Of a DNA stretch of 64,000 nucleotides, positions 47,190 to 57,128 are shown one piece after another. The notes beneath the pieces were generated by a model. It had not been told where the DNA came from. It saw only the letters and a program-made list of their open reading frames with translations, and made no database searches. The DNA comes from Tritrichomonas musculus (Eukaryota > Parabasalia > Tritrichomonadida > Tritrichomonadidae): the NCBI GenBank assembly GCA_039105265.1, contig JAPFFF010000042.1, forward strand, positions 992,001 through 1,056,000, written 5' to 3'. The position numbers and the translations under genes were made by a program. How positions within the stretch are numbered: the first letter of the stretch is position 1; every line of letters begins with the position of its first letter.

Positions 47190-50100
47190 ATGAGCAACCA
47201 AGATCAAGCGCGAAAACTTTCGAAAAAATTAACTAATATAACATGCATTCTTTGCCAAGTTCAAATGATGAAAAATCAAAAACCCACAGATAAACGACTT
47301 ATTTCAATAACAGATATTTGCTTATTAACTTTCAAAGAAGAAAAGAAAAAGCTTGATATCGATAATAAAAATTTTTGGTTAGACTTATCCAGTTATAATT
47401 ACGTACAAAAAGATGGGATTTTTGATATGAAATTTGGTAAGAATCAAATAAAATTTAAAGCAATTGACGTGAATGATGAAGAATTAGCACCAGACAAAAT
47501 TGATGAAAAAATTCGATCGATTTTATCGTCGCAATTAACAATGGATGAAATTAAACAATTAAATATAAAAAAAGAAGGTGAAATAACGCCAACAGGGCTT
47601 TATTCAAGATATTCACAATTAATGAAAAAAGGTAAAAAACCGATTTCAAATCCTGAAGCAGATAAAGCAATGAAAAATTATCTCTATGGGAATGATACGG
47701 GTTTTACAACCAAAAATATAAAAGAAAATCTAGATCAAGTATTAGATCCAATTTTATCAACGCTCTTTTTAAGTTCTAAATTAGAAAGTATTATTATCGA
47801 AAATACGGGTAAAAAAGTTGATGTTTATTCTGTTTTCTCGCAATATATTCAATTGTACAATTTAAATTTAAAGCATGTTAGTATTGAATCGAGCATTGAC
47901 AAAAAATTCAAAGATTTTTTCAAATCGGCTAAAAAATCGACATTTACAGCAATTACTTTAAGAGGAAGTGAATTAAAAAAAGATCATTTTGAAGAACTGA
48001 AAGTATTTTCAAAATCCAACAAAATTAATTCTTTTACATTTATAAATAATATAAATAATGAAAAATTGCTAATCAGCTTTTTAAACGAAGTACCAACCGA
48101 AATTCAGCTTATTAAATTATCAGGAATTAAATGTATTAACAATCCGAATATTTTAAATCAATTTTTCCAAGCAAAATCTCTCCAAAAAATTCAATCAATA
48201 AGTTTGAGAAATCTCTCAGAAAAAGTTTCTGTTCAAACAATTTTTGATGAGCTCTCAAAATCAACAAGTAGCTTGCCAAATCTTCGTTTTATTGATGTTA
48301 GTGGAGCTAAAGGTGAATTTACAAAAGCTCCAAGTGAACTTCCACCTGGTATCATTCGAATCGATGCCTCATCGATTCGATGGCAATCATATGATGATAT
48401 CTCACTTTTCTTTTCATTTGTAATGAAGCGAAAGTGGAGTATTGATGGAGATGGGATTCGCCTCTACGTGGCGAACACTCTTGTTTCCGACGATAGCCGG
48501 CCCTCCATTGAAAAAATATTTACTTTTGATTCAGAAGGAAATGATCGTTTTCCACTTTTTGAATTATGTTGGGACAACAATCCTGTTTCTCCCAAATTCT
48601 TTGAATTTCTCGGCAAGAATCCAAATCTCCGATACCTATCGTTAAACGGTGTATTCACTTCACCTTCCGATGATCCTTCCTTTGAAAATTCTGAGGCACT
48701 TTTATCATGTCTTCCATCACTGAAAAAGCTCCGCATTATCCAAATTAAAGGCAAGAATCCACAGGACAACAACACTGAATCAATCAACCGAATTATTGGC
48801 GGTTTAAAGTTTGTCCAAAGCCTTGAAGCTGTCAACATATCGAACAACCAAGTCACGGACAGTGGTGCTGAATTCATTGCCGAAATGATCAGCAATTCCG
48901 GCAAATTAAAAATGCTTCAATTTGACAATTTAATGTTCAAAACGAAAGAGTCGTTGTTAACAATCATTGATGCAGCAGAAGCTCACAAAAAAGTTCAACT
49001 TTTGTATCCAACCGTAACCGTCAACGAACTTTTGAAAGCCAAAAAAATCAGTAAAGAAGAAGAAGAAGAAATTTGTAAAAGAATTGCCGTTATTCAAGGT
49101 GTATATGATATTGAATGCCCACAAAAAGTTAACACTTCATTTACCGTTGAAGTACCCCACGACAACAAGGTGCCCGACTTCTTATCTGACGAAGTTGAGA
49201 GAGCCTTCAAGATACCCATTCAAGGCCGAAAATCGAATGAATCAGAAGACGGATTCAGCGAAGGAACAGACGATGAAAACAGCGACAAAAGAAGCTCGCA
49301 ATTCAGTTCAATGGCATCATCAGAGCCTGCACATTCAAAGAAAGGGAAAGGAAAACATAAGAATAAAGAGAAGCAGTCAAAAAGTTTTAATGACGATGAA
49401 GATTCCCTCAATTTTGGTCAAGGGAAAATTCAGAGCCAAAAACCTGCCTCTGAATTCATGTCAGATTCATACAATGATGAATCCATTAATGACGGTGATG
49501 TGAAGCCGATAAGTAAACAAAAAAACAAGCCTGTTTTCAATGATGAAGATGATGAAAACTTCGGAAAAGACGACGGAATAAGAAGAGTTACTTCTTTGTT
49601 TTCTGAGTCCAATGTCGATGAAGCTAACAATGACTCAAAAAAGGCAAAGCAAAAAGGAAACCAACTTTTGTCCGAGTCAAATGAAGGAGACGAACTTCGT
49701 AAAAAGAACAGCAGTAAAAAGAAGAAAACTCCGTTCTTATCCGAGTCTGGAAATGAAGATGAAAATGTGACAAAGAAAAGCAACAATAATCATCCTGATG
49801 AAATTGATAATAAGAGTAAAAAACCGTCATTTTTGTCTGAATCAAATAGTGACGGTTTCAATAAGTCAAAGAAAAATAATGATTTGTCCGATGGAAACTA
49901 CAGTGATGATCAAAAGAAAAAAGAAAAAGAAAACGATAAATCAGAAAATGCATTCAGTGAAGCAAGTCAAAAAAGTCAGAAGAAAAGTAAGAAGCAGTTC
50001 AATGATTACTCAGAAGGAAACTTGAGTGATATGAGCAAATCTAGCAAATCAAAGAAAAATAAGAACCAGCAAGCCAACGAGAACTCCGAAGACGAATTCA

Positions 50101-53100
50101 TTCAATCAAGTGGAAAAGGTCAGAAGAAAAACAAGAAGCAGCAGTTCATCTCAGATGAATTCAACGAGCCAAGTGAGAAAAGTCAGAAGAAAAACAAAAA
50201 CAAGCAAGCTAACGAGTACTCAGAAGACGAATTCATTCAATCAAGTGGAAAAGGTCAGAAGAAAGACAAGAAACAGCAGTTCATCTCAGATGAATTCAAC
50301 GAGCCAAGTGAGAAAAGTCAGAAGAAAAATAAGAACCAACAGGCCAACGAGTACTCAGAAGACGAATTCATTCAATCAAGTGGAAAAGGTCAGAAGAAAA
50401 ACAAGAAGCAGCAGTTCATCTCAGATGAATTCAACGAGCCAAGTGAGAAAAGTCAGAAGAAAAACAAAAACAAGCAAGCTAACGAGTACTCAGAAGACGA
50501 ATTCATTCAATCAAGTGGAAAAGGTCAGAAGAAAGACAAGAAACAGCAGTTCATCTCAGATGAATTCAACGAGCCAAGTGAGAAAAGTCAGAAGAAAAAT
50601 AAGAACCAACAGGCCAACGAGTACTCGGAAAATGAATTCATTGAACCAAGTGGAAATGATCAGAAGAAAGACAAGAAGCAGCAGTTCATTTCAGATGAAT
50701 TCAACGTGCCAAGTGAGAAAAGTCAGAAGAAAAACAAAAACAAGCAAGCCAACGAGTACTCAGAAGACGAATTCATTCAATCAAGTGGAAAAGGTCAGAA
50801 GAAAAACAAGAAGCAGCAGTTCATTTCTGATGAATTCAACGAGTCCAGTGAGAAAAGTCAGAAGAAAAACAAGAAGCAATTCAATGACTATTCAGAAGAC
50901 AACTACAGTGAACCAAGTAACAAATTGGTCAAGAAGAAGAGCAAGCAGGCGATCAACGAGTACTCAGAGGATGAGTTTGTTCAATCAAATGGAAAAGGTA
51001 AGAAGAAAGGTAAGAATCAGCAAGCGAGCGAGTACTCAGATGATGAGTTCATTGAGCCAAGTGGAAAAGAGGAGAAGAAAAACAAGAAACAATTGAGTGA
51101 TTACTCAGAAGACAACTACAGCGAGCCAAGCAACAAAATGGTCAAGAAGAAGAGCAAGCATCCAATCAACGAGTACTCAGAGGATAAATTCAACGAGGCA
51201 AGTGGAAAAGGTCAGAAGAAAGGTAAGAATCAGCAAGCCAACGAATACTCAGAGGATGAATTTGTTCAATCAAGTGGAAAAGGTCATAAGAAAAATAGGA
51301 ATCAGCAAGCCAACGAATACTCAGAGGATGAATTCAATGAGCCAAGTGAGAAAAGTCAGAAGAAAAACAAGAAGCAATTCAATGACTATTCAGAAGACAA
51401 CCTAAGTGAAGTAAGTGATAAATCAGGCAAGAGGAAGAATAAGAAGCAGGAGAAAGATAGGAAGCAATTGAATGAGTACTCAGAAGACAACTTAAGTGAA
51501 GCAAGCAGCAAGTCAGGGAAATCAAGGAAGAACAAGAAACAGCACATCAACGACTACTCGGATGATGAATTCAATGAGCCAAGTGAGAAAAGTCAGAAGA
51601 AAAGCAAGAAGCAATTCAATGATTATTCAGAAGACAACCTAAGTGAAGTAAGTGATAAGTCAGGCAAGAGGAAGAATAAGAAGGCAGCCAAAGAGTACTC
51701 GGAGGACGAATTCAATGAATCAAGTAGAAAATCAGGCAAATCAAAGAAAAACAAGAATCAGCAGGCAAGCGAGTACTCAGATGATGAGTTCATTGAGCCA
51801 AGTGGAAAAGAAGAAAAGGAAAACAAGAAACAATTGAGTGATTACTCAGAAAACAACTACAGCGAGCCAAGCAACAAAATGGCCAAGAAGAAGAGCAAGC
51901 ATGCAATCAACGAGTACTCAAATGATGAATTCAACGAGCCAAGTGGAAAAGGTCAGAAGAAAGGTAAGAATCAGCAGGCCAACGAATACTCAGAAGACGA
52001 ATTTGTTCAATCAAGTGGAAAAGGTCAGAAGAAAAATAGGAATCAGCAGGCCAACGAATACTCAGAAGACGAATTTGTTCAATCAAGTGGAAAAGGTCAG
52101 AAGAAAAATAGGAATCAGCAGGCCAACGAATACTCAGAAGACGAATTTGTTCAATCAAGTGGAAAAGGTCAGAAGAAAAATAGGAATCAGCAGGCCAACG
52201 AATACTCAGAGGATGAATTCAACGAGGCAAGTGGAAAAGGTCAGAAGAAAGGTAAGAATCAGCAGGCCACCGAATACTCAGAGGATGAATTTGTTCAGTC
52301 AAGTGGAAAAGGTCAGAAGAAGAACAAGAAGCAAATGAATGAGTACTCAGAAGACAATTTAAGTGAAGCAAGCAGCAAGTCAGGCAAATCAAAGAAGAAC
52401 AAGAAGCAATTGAATGAGTACTCAGAAGGCGAACAGAGTGAATCAAGTAAGAAGCGAATCAAGAAGCGACAGAATGAGTCAGAAGGCAACTACAGTGAGA
52501 TGAGTAAGTCAGGCAAATCAAGGAAGAACAAGAAACAACAATTCAACGACTACTCAGATGAAAACTTCGGTGATGCTCCTGAAAAAATGCAGAAGAAGCC
52601 GCCGTTCAACGACTACTCGGAAGACAACCAAAACGAGCCAAGCGAGAAGAGCAAGAATCATCAGTTCAATGAGTATTCAGACAATAAATACGATGGCTTG
52701 AGCAACTCAAAGACAAAGAAGAAGAAGCAACAGTTCAGCGAGGACTCTGATGACAACTTCAAAGAAGCGAGCGAGAAAGGCAGGAATCAGTTGGCAGTTG
52801 CGAGCGAGCATTCTTCAGGCGGTGAGTTTGGCGCCAGCCAGAAGCGAAACGGGCAGACGAAGCCGGCCTTCTCTGACGAAGGCAGCGAGCATGCAAAGCC
52901 AGACAAAGAAGACTCGCAGAATCGCAAGCCATCAATGCTCTCTGACTCAAGCGACGACGAGTTGCACGAGCATCCAAGCAAGAGAGCGAGCACGGAGCAG
53001 TCGAGTGAGCATGATCACAGGCAGGAGCAGAATGACCTCCAAGACGAGTCAGATCACAGACAGAACGAAAACTCGAGTGATTTCGGAAGCCAGCCGAGCA

Positions 53101-53846
53101 GAAGCAGAAACCAGAAGCTAAAAACACTTCAAGGCGAGCAAAATGAAAACTCGAGTGATTTCGGAAGCCAGCCAAGCAGAAACCAGAAGCAAAACATTTT
53201 TCAAGACGAACAGAACGAAAACTCGAGTGATTTCGGCAGTCAACGAAGCAGAAACCAGAAGCAAAACATTTTTCAAGACGAGCAGAACGAAAACTCGAGT
53301 GATTTTGGAAGCCAGCCAAGCAGAAACCAGAAGCAAAACGCATTTCAAGACGAGCAGAACGAAAACTCGAGTGATTTCGGCAGTCAACGAAGCAGAAGCA
53401 GAAACCAGAAGCAGAACGCATTTCAAGGCGAGCAGAACGAAAACTCGGGTGAAGACGAAGGAGGCAACAGCAGAGACGAGTCGATCAGAGGCGGTGTTGA
53501 GTCTCCTGTTCAAAGTGGAGACGACTCGCAGAGCCTCCTTCAGCAGCCTTCGAAAGAAGCCCAAGAGCAAGAGAAGAGTCCTGTTTTTGAGGAAGAAGAA
53601 GAAAACTTCAAGAGCTCATCTGACAAAGTTTTGCATCCGAAGCAACAGCAGCAACAACATCAGCAAAGTAACGAAGAAGAAGATGAAGAAGACGTTTTCT
53701 TGGGCATTGATGACGGCGTCGATTACAAACCGCCAAACTGGAGTGACATGAAAAGTCATCCGATTGGAAGAATTCATGATAAAGTTATAATGAAGCAATA
53801 TTCTGATGAATTTAGCATGACGAAAATGATTGCTTCTTTGAAATGA
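47190..53846 (+). CDS. CARMIL-like leucine-rich repeat protein with a long charged repeat tail
   Basis: A 2218-residue protein. Residues about 1-110 resemble a PH-like N-terminal domain. Residues about 180-630 are ribonuclease-inhibitor-type leucine-rich repeats (NPNLRYLSLNG, LKKLRIIQIKG, LEAVNISNNQVTDSG), the PH-LRR order of CARMIL actin regulators. From about 690 on it is disordered and charged. Six 45-residue units (ANEYSEDEF to SEKSQKKNK) and then many shorter units fill about 957-1760. Five 24-residue NENSSDFGSQ units follow at about 1975-2090. A Gln tract and a unique C-terminus (DYKPPNWSDM, ending MIASLK) close it. Binding of actin capping protein is not supported by a visible CPI motif. 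A scaffold linked to the cytoskeleton is inferred. Confidence 0.75.
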   Translation: MSNQDQARKLSKKLTNITCILCQVQMMKNQKPTDKRLISITDICLLTFKEEKKKLDIDNKNFWLDLSSYNYVQKDGIFDMKFGKNQIKFKAIDVNDEELAPDKIDEKIRSILSSQLTMDEIKQLNIKKEGEITPTGLYSRYSQLMKKGKKPISNPEADKAMKNYLYGNDTGFTTKNIKENLDQVLDPILSTLFLSSKLESIIIENTGKKVDVYSVFSQYIQLYNLNLKHVSIESSIDKKFKDFFKSAKKSTFTAITLRGSELKKDHFEELKVFSKSNKINSFTFINNINNEKLLISFLNEVPTEIQLIKLSGIKCINNPNILNQFFQAKSLQKIQSISLRNLSEKVSVQTIFDELSKSTSSLPNLRFIDVSGAKGEFTKAPSELPPGIIRIDASSIRWQSYDDISLFFSFVMKRKWSIDGDGIRLYVANTLVSDDSRPSIEKIFTFDSEGNDRFPLFELCWDNNPVSPKFFEFLGKNPNLRYLSLNGVFTSPSDDPSFENSEALLSCLPSLKKLRIIQIKGKNPQDNNTESINRIIGGLKFVQSLEAVNISNNQVTDSGAEFIAEMISNSGKLKMLQFDNLMFKTKESLLTIIDAAEAHKKVQLLYPTVTVNELLKAKKISKEEEEEICKRIAVIQGVYDIECPQKVNTSFTVEVPHDNKVPDFLSDEVERAFKIPIQGRKSNESEDGFSEGTDDENSDKRSSQFSSMASSEPAHSKKGKGKHKNKEKQSKSFNDDEDSLNFGQGKIQSQKPASEFMSDSYNDESINDGDVKPISKQKNKPVFNDEDDENFGKDDGIRRVTSLFSESNVDEANNDSKKAKQKGNQLLSESNEGDELRKKNSSKKKKTPFLSESGNEDENVTKKSNNNHPDEIDNKSKKPSFLSESNSDGFNKSKKNNDLSDGNYSDDQKKKEKENDKSENAFSEASQKSQKKSKKQFNDYSEGNLSDMSKSSKSKKNKNQQANENSEDEFIQSSGKGQKKNKKQQFISDEFNEPSEKSQKKNKNKQANEYSEDEFIQSSGKGQKKDKKQQFISDEFNEPSEKSQKKNKNQQANEYSEDEFIQSSGKGQKKNKKQQFISDEFNEPSEKSQKKNKNKQANEYSEDEFIQSSGKGQKKDKKQQFISDEFNEPSEKSQKKNKNQQANEYSENEFIEPSGNDQKKDKKQQFISDEFNVPSEKSQKKNKNKQANEYSEDEFIQSSGKGQKKNKKQQFISDEFNESSEKSQKKNKKQFNDYSEDNYSEPSNKLVKKKSKQAINEYSEDEFVQSNGKGKKKGKNQQASEYSDDEFIEPSGKEEKKNKKQLSDYSEDNYSEPSNKMVKKKSKHPINEYSEDKFNEASGKGQKKGKNQQANEYSEDEFVQSSGKGHKKNRNQQANEYSEDEFNEPSEKSQKKNKKQFNDYSEDNLSEVSDKSGKRKNKKQEKDRKQLNEYSEDNLSEASSKSGKSRKNKKQHINDYSDDEFNEPSEKSQKKSKKQFNDYSEDNLSEVSDKSGKRKNKKAAKEYSEDEFNESSRKSGKSKKNKNQQASEYSDDEFIEPSGKEEKENKKQLSDYSENNYSEPSNKMAKKKSKHAINEYSNDEFNEPSGKGQKKGKNQQANEYSEDEFVQSSGKGQKKNRNQQANEYSEDEFVQSSGKGQKKNRNQQANEYSEDEFVQSSGKGQKKNRNQQANEYSEDEFNEASGKGQKKGKNQQATEYSEDEFVQSSGKGQKKNKKQMNEYSEDNLSEASSKSGKSKKNKKQLNEYSEGEQSESSKKRIKKRQNESEGNYSEMSKSGKSRKNKKQQFNDYSDENFGDAPEKMQKKPPFNDYSEDNQNEPSEKSKNHQFNEYSDNKYDGLSNSKTKKKKQQFSEDSDDNFKEASEKGRNQLAVASEHSSGGEFGASQKRNGQTKPAFSDEGSEHAKPDKEDSQNRKPSMLSDSSDDELHEHPSKRASTEQSSEHDHRQEQNDLQDESDHRQNENSSDFGSQPSRSRNQKLKTLQGEQNENSSDFGSQPSRNQKQNIFQDEQNENSSDFGSQRSRNQKQNIFQDEQNENSSDFGSQPSRNQKQNAFQDEQNENSSDFGSQRSRSRNQKQNAFQGEQNENSGEDEGGNSRDESIRGGVESPVQSGDDSQSLLQQPSKEAQEQEKSPVFEEEEENFKSSSDKVLHPKQQQQQHQQSNEEEDEEDVFLGIDDGVDYKPPNWSDMKSHPIGRIHDKVIMKQYSDEFSMTKMIASLK
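50026..50835 (+). repeat. 135-bp tandem repeats, six units
   Basis: The landmark GATGAAT ends at 50160, 50295, 50430, 50565, 50700 and 50835, exactly 135 bp apart (45 codons). Neighbouring units alternate (KNKNKQ versus KNKNQQ), giving a 270-bp higher-order period. Exact period and near-identity suggest recent unequal exchange. Confidence 0.9.
51971..52258 (+). repeat. 72-bp tandem repeats, four units
   Basis: TCAGCAGG recurs at 51971, 52043, 52115 and 52187, exactly 72 bp (24 codons) apart, each unit encoding QQANEYSEDEFVQSSGKGQK. These are shorter derivatives of the upstream 135-bp units. Confidence 0.85.
53140..53450 (+). repeat. 24-codon NENSSDFGSQ tandem repeats
   Basis: Five units with core period 72 bp encode NENSSDFGSQ(P/R)SRNQKQN and then (I/A)FQDEQ. 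Base composition is more GC-rich than the rest of the gene. Confidence 0.85.
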
Positions 53847-54366
53847 TTTTCATGGTTTTAGCAACATTTTATAGCATTTGTATGGATTATTTTTTTTAAT
53901 AAAAACTAGTATTATATTTGTTTGTTATTTAATGGAATTTACTTTTGTTTGATTCAAAGGATGATTTTTTATCATTATTTGTTTGAAATTATTTTGTTAA
54001 TGAAATACTCATTATCAAAGTTTTTTATTATTATTTTGTAAATGTTATATTTATAAAATATCAAAATAAAATCATGTAAATTCGATTTTTAAATTCTTAT
54101 GCACTCTATAAATATTAAGAAAAAATCATTTTTATATGAAGTATTGAAATGAATTAATAAAGTATTGAATTCATAGATCATTCCTTTTTTTAAAATATCT
54201 TTGTTATTGAATGATTTTAATTTGAACAATTATAATAAAGCTGATGAAAACATAAATATTTAATAAAAAAAAAAATCTAGAATAAAATAAATAAATTAGA
54301 ATAAATAGTGTATCAGAAAAAGAAATAAAAACAATATTTACATATAAAACAAAAATACAATAAAAA
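53847..54366. other. AT-rich spacer between convergent genes
   Basis: No gene recognised; it holds the 3' ends of both neighbours. Confidence 0.5.
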
Positions 54367-54924
54367 TTAGAATGAAAGAATTTCTGGGGCTACATCATTA
54401 TTTTGGTTAAATCTGAAAGGCTCTTGTGAATCCTTTACTTTTCCAAGAAAAGTTGGTGGATGATCTTCATCAATGAATCTGGAAATAACGCCGCGATATA
54501 ATGCATGGCCAATTTTTTCACAATCGAAAACAAACATAGGATAATTAAAAGTATTTCCACGACCAAGTAATGCTTCGCATAGGGAAAAAGAAAATCGATG
54601 GCAATTATTGTATATTACATTGTATCTGTCACTTAGCCAAGCAGGATCAGCTTTAAATCTTTCAATAATTTGTCTGCAAAATTTTAAGGACTTCCGAGTC
54701 TTTCCAAGAGGAAATGTCTTGTAGAATTTTCCTTTCATTGATGTAGGAAGAGAATTTATTACATTCGCATAATCAATTCCTGTAACTCCGTAATGGAGAA
54801 AGCCATAGTATATTTCAAATTCCTCTCCAACAACAACACTGGTATGATAAATGCATGGAAGTTTTTCTCGGGCAAATGAATTTGTCTTTGAAAGATCATA
54901 AACATTAACACGAATCGATGTCAT
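54367..54924 (-). CDS. PPPDE/DeSI-type cysteine peptidase
   Basis: A 185-residue protein of the PPPDE (DeSI) family, which removes ubiquitin or SUMO from substrates or cleaves palmitoyl thioesters. It begins IRVNVYDLSK, the family's first strand. The catalytic pair is visible: H27 (CIYHTSVVV) and C108 (VIYNNCHRFSFSLCEALLG). YYGFLHYGVTGID and FPLGKTRKSLKF match the conserved middle. Length is typical for a full domain with a short C-terminal tail. An initiator TCATT lies 8 bases upstream of the ATG. Which modifier it cleaves cannot be told from sequence. Confidence 0.88.
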   Translation of the reverse strand: MTSIRVNVYDLSKTNSFAREKLPCIYHTSVVVGEEFEIYYGFLHYGVTGIDYANVINSLPTSMKGKFYKTFPLGKTRKSLKFCRQIIERFKADPAWLSDRYNVIYNNCHRFSFSLCEALLGRGNTFNYPMFVFDCEKIGHALYRGVISRFIDEDHPPTFLGKVKDSQEPFRFNQNNDVAPEILSF

Positions 54925-55571
54925 GTAGAATTAATGAAAATGAATATTGAATTTTTTTTTCTCCCTTATTTTGTTAAGATAACGTACATATTTCAAAATT
55001 TCTGTGTCATTTTAAAAATATAAAATATTTTTATTATTAAATTTGTAAAACAAAACAAAAATAAAATTAAAAATATTTATATAGCATTTAAGGAAATTTC
55101 AAACGTCTTTGTTTTGAAAAAGTTGGCAAGTTCTTTCAAAAAAAATATCTTAGTTTTTAAAATTTTATTTGATTCAAAAATTGAATTTTTATTTGTATTA
55201 TTTTATATCAATTTCAAGTTCAAATAAATATTTTTGGTTTTTTATTTATCCTGATTATAAACAAAAATAATAATCAACAAAATATGAATTATTGATTTTT
55301 ATGATGTAAAAATCTTGATAAACTTATTAGTGAAATAGTTAATAATTCAATCATATGAAAATGCAATTAATTGATATTAAAAAAATGATTTTAAACATTC
55401 GTGATTGATATAAGCATTCATCATTTTGTGCAAAGCATTAAAATTTATTATAAATTGGTAAATAGAACTATATTAGTAATGTTATAATTTTCTTTTTTTT
55501 ACTAAAAATAACGCATAATATAATAACAATATAAGTAAAATCAATAATGAATATAATTAAATAGAAAGCAA
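54925..55571. other. AT-rich spacer
   Basis: Contains only the promoter of the PPPDE gene at its left end; no other signal seen. Confidence 0.5.
54933..54937 (-). promoter_or_regulatory. Initiator (TCATT) of the PPPDE peptidase gene
   Basis: Minus-strand TCATT with its A ten bases upstream of the start codon at 54924. Confidence 0.5.
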
Positions 55572-57128
55572 TCAATCTAGCGGTCCTCTTTTTAATGGTT
55601 GAATCGAAAAAGAGTGGTGATTTCTTAATCGAGAAGGACGCATATTCCTTGGCTGTGGTGTTAGTATTTTATCTTTTTCCAAATTTTTCTTGCACAATGG
55701 AGAAGCTATTCCGACATTAATATTTACATTGATTCCACCTCGATTTTCGGATGATGTCTTTGAAGTAAGTTGTGATTTTGATCTGTTTTCAAATCTTGGT
55801 TTTGGATTTAATGATGATGGTGATTTAGAATTATTTGGAGTCATGTTCCCGCCTTGAATGCTTGGTAAACAATTCAAATCAGCTAGTAATGTTCCTTCAA
55901 GTTTGTTGAAATCGTCAAAAACCGCTGATGACCTCGATAGCGCTGGTATAGGTTCGAAAACTTGAATTTGATAACCGTCTATATTCACCTTTATAATTCC
56001 CGTTTTATTATTAAAAGCTCCACAGTAATTGGAGGCACTAAAAACAGTGAAGCATTTGTCATCCCATAAAGAAGATACGCCACCTTCAATACACTGATGC
56101 CCTCTGATCATGCATTTGAGCCCACTATTGCTCAAAAATTGATCAAGCGCATCGATACCGAAAAGTGAGCCAGATCCACGTGATGATGGCTGAAAGTTTA
56201 AAATGTATTCTGATGGATCAGACCAAAGAATATCTGAAATAACATTATTACTAAAATCATGGATTGGACGAATACCTTCTGATTGAATTAATTCAAATGA
56301 TCCATTTTTCAGCGAACTTCCTACCCCACCGTGAAGACAAATTGTTTTGTTGTCTACAATAGCTGCTAAAGGTATGTATGAAAAACAGCTCGCAAAAGCA
56401 TCAATTACTTCTTCTGAAGAATTTTGATATATCTCACGAAGCTCATTACCAAAGCTTTGAAAACCTTGAGAGTAAATTTCCTTAAATTCGTGATTTCCAC
56501 GAACAATTAATATATCTGTTGGCCATAGTATTTTCATTGTAAGAACCAAAAGAATAGTTTCGAATGAAAACTGTCCACGATCAACAAAATCGCCTAAAAA
56601 AATGTATTTAATATGTGTCTCATTACTGCTTGTAATATTTTCGCTAATATCGTTTGATTCTGTAAAATCTAAAAGATTATTTCTTTTCAAAAGTGTTAGT
56701 CTTTTGACGTTATTATAGTCTAATGAATTTGAATTTTGTATTTTTCCTTGACTTCTATGAGATTTTTTCTTTGAGTTATCGCAACTACATTCAGTTGCAC
56801 CTTTCGCATTATTAACATTTTGATTACTATTTTGATTGTTGATATGAACTGAAGAATGTCCAATAGTTTTGAGAATCCGAAAAAGGTCAAGAATATGTCC
56901 ATGTATATCGCCAACAACAACAAGAGGTGATTCGGTACGTAGTATAATTGGCTCTGATTCAAAAATTGCTGACGCATCGTTTAATAGCTCAAGAAGAATT
57001 TTACATGGAATTTTTGGGAGATGGAGTTTTTTTCTCTTCGATGCGTATTCATTGACATCTATGGAAAATACCTTCGAGAAATAATTAAAGATAATGTCGT
57101 AGTGCTTTTCTCGTGCACTTTTTTCCAT
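55572..57128 (-). CDS. PPP-family Ser/Thr phosphatase with an internal insertion
   Basis: A 518-residue metallophosphatase. Metal-binding motifs are all present: GDIHG (73-77), GDFVDRG (179-185), GNHE (211-214), HGG (266-268), and IRGHQ plus FSASNYC further on. GDIHG and GDFVDRG are normally about 25 residues apart; here they are about 100 apart because of an Asn/Ser/Lys-rich insertion (about 92-172). The C-terminal 120 residues are disordered and basic. Overall similarity is to the PP1/PP2A group, but EFKEIY after GNHE and the insertion are divergent, so it is best called a lineage-specific PPP phosphatase. An initiator TCAAA lies 11 bases upstream of the ATG. Confidence 0.92.
   Translation of the reverse strand: MEKSAREKHYDIIFNYFSKVFSIDVNEYASKRKKLHLPKIPCKILLELLNDASAIFESEPIILRTESPLVVVGDIHGHILDLFRILKTIGHSSVHINNQNSNQNVNNAKGATECSCDNSKKKSHRSQGKIQNSNSLDYNNVKRLTLLKRNNLLDFTESNDISENITSSNETHIKYIFLGDFVDRGQFSFETILLVLTMKILWPTDILIVRGNHEFKEIYSQGFQSFGNELREIYQNSSEEVIDAFASCFSYIPLAAIVDNKTICLHGGVGSSLKNGSFELIQSEGIRPIHDFSNNVISDILWSDPSEYILNFQPSSRGSGSLFGIDALDQFLSNSGLKCMIRGHQCIEGGVSSLWDDKCFTVFSASNYCGAFNNKTGIIKVNIDGYQIQVFEPIPALSRSSAVFDDFNKLEGTLLADLNCLPSIQGGNMTPNNSKSPSSLNPKPRFENRSKSQLTSKTSSENRGGINVNINVGIASPLCKKNLEKDKILTPQPRNMRPSRLRNHHSFSIQPLKRGPLD

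Noticed and set aside
50110..52338. Long alternative-frame reading frames (328, 102 and 166 codons) over the repeat tail
   Set aside because: They are a by-product of the tandem repeats in the CARMIL-like gene; translation is Arg/Lys/Ser/Thr low complexity and the true frame is continuous across the whole region.
52759..53570. Antisense frames of 220 and 150 codons
   Set aside because: They mirror GC-rich repeats of the sense gene and carry no domain or initiator.
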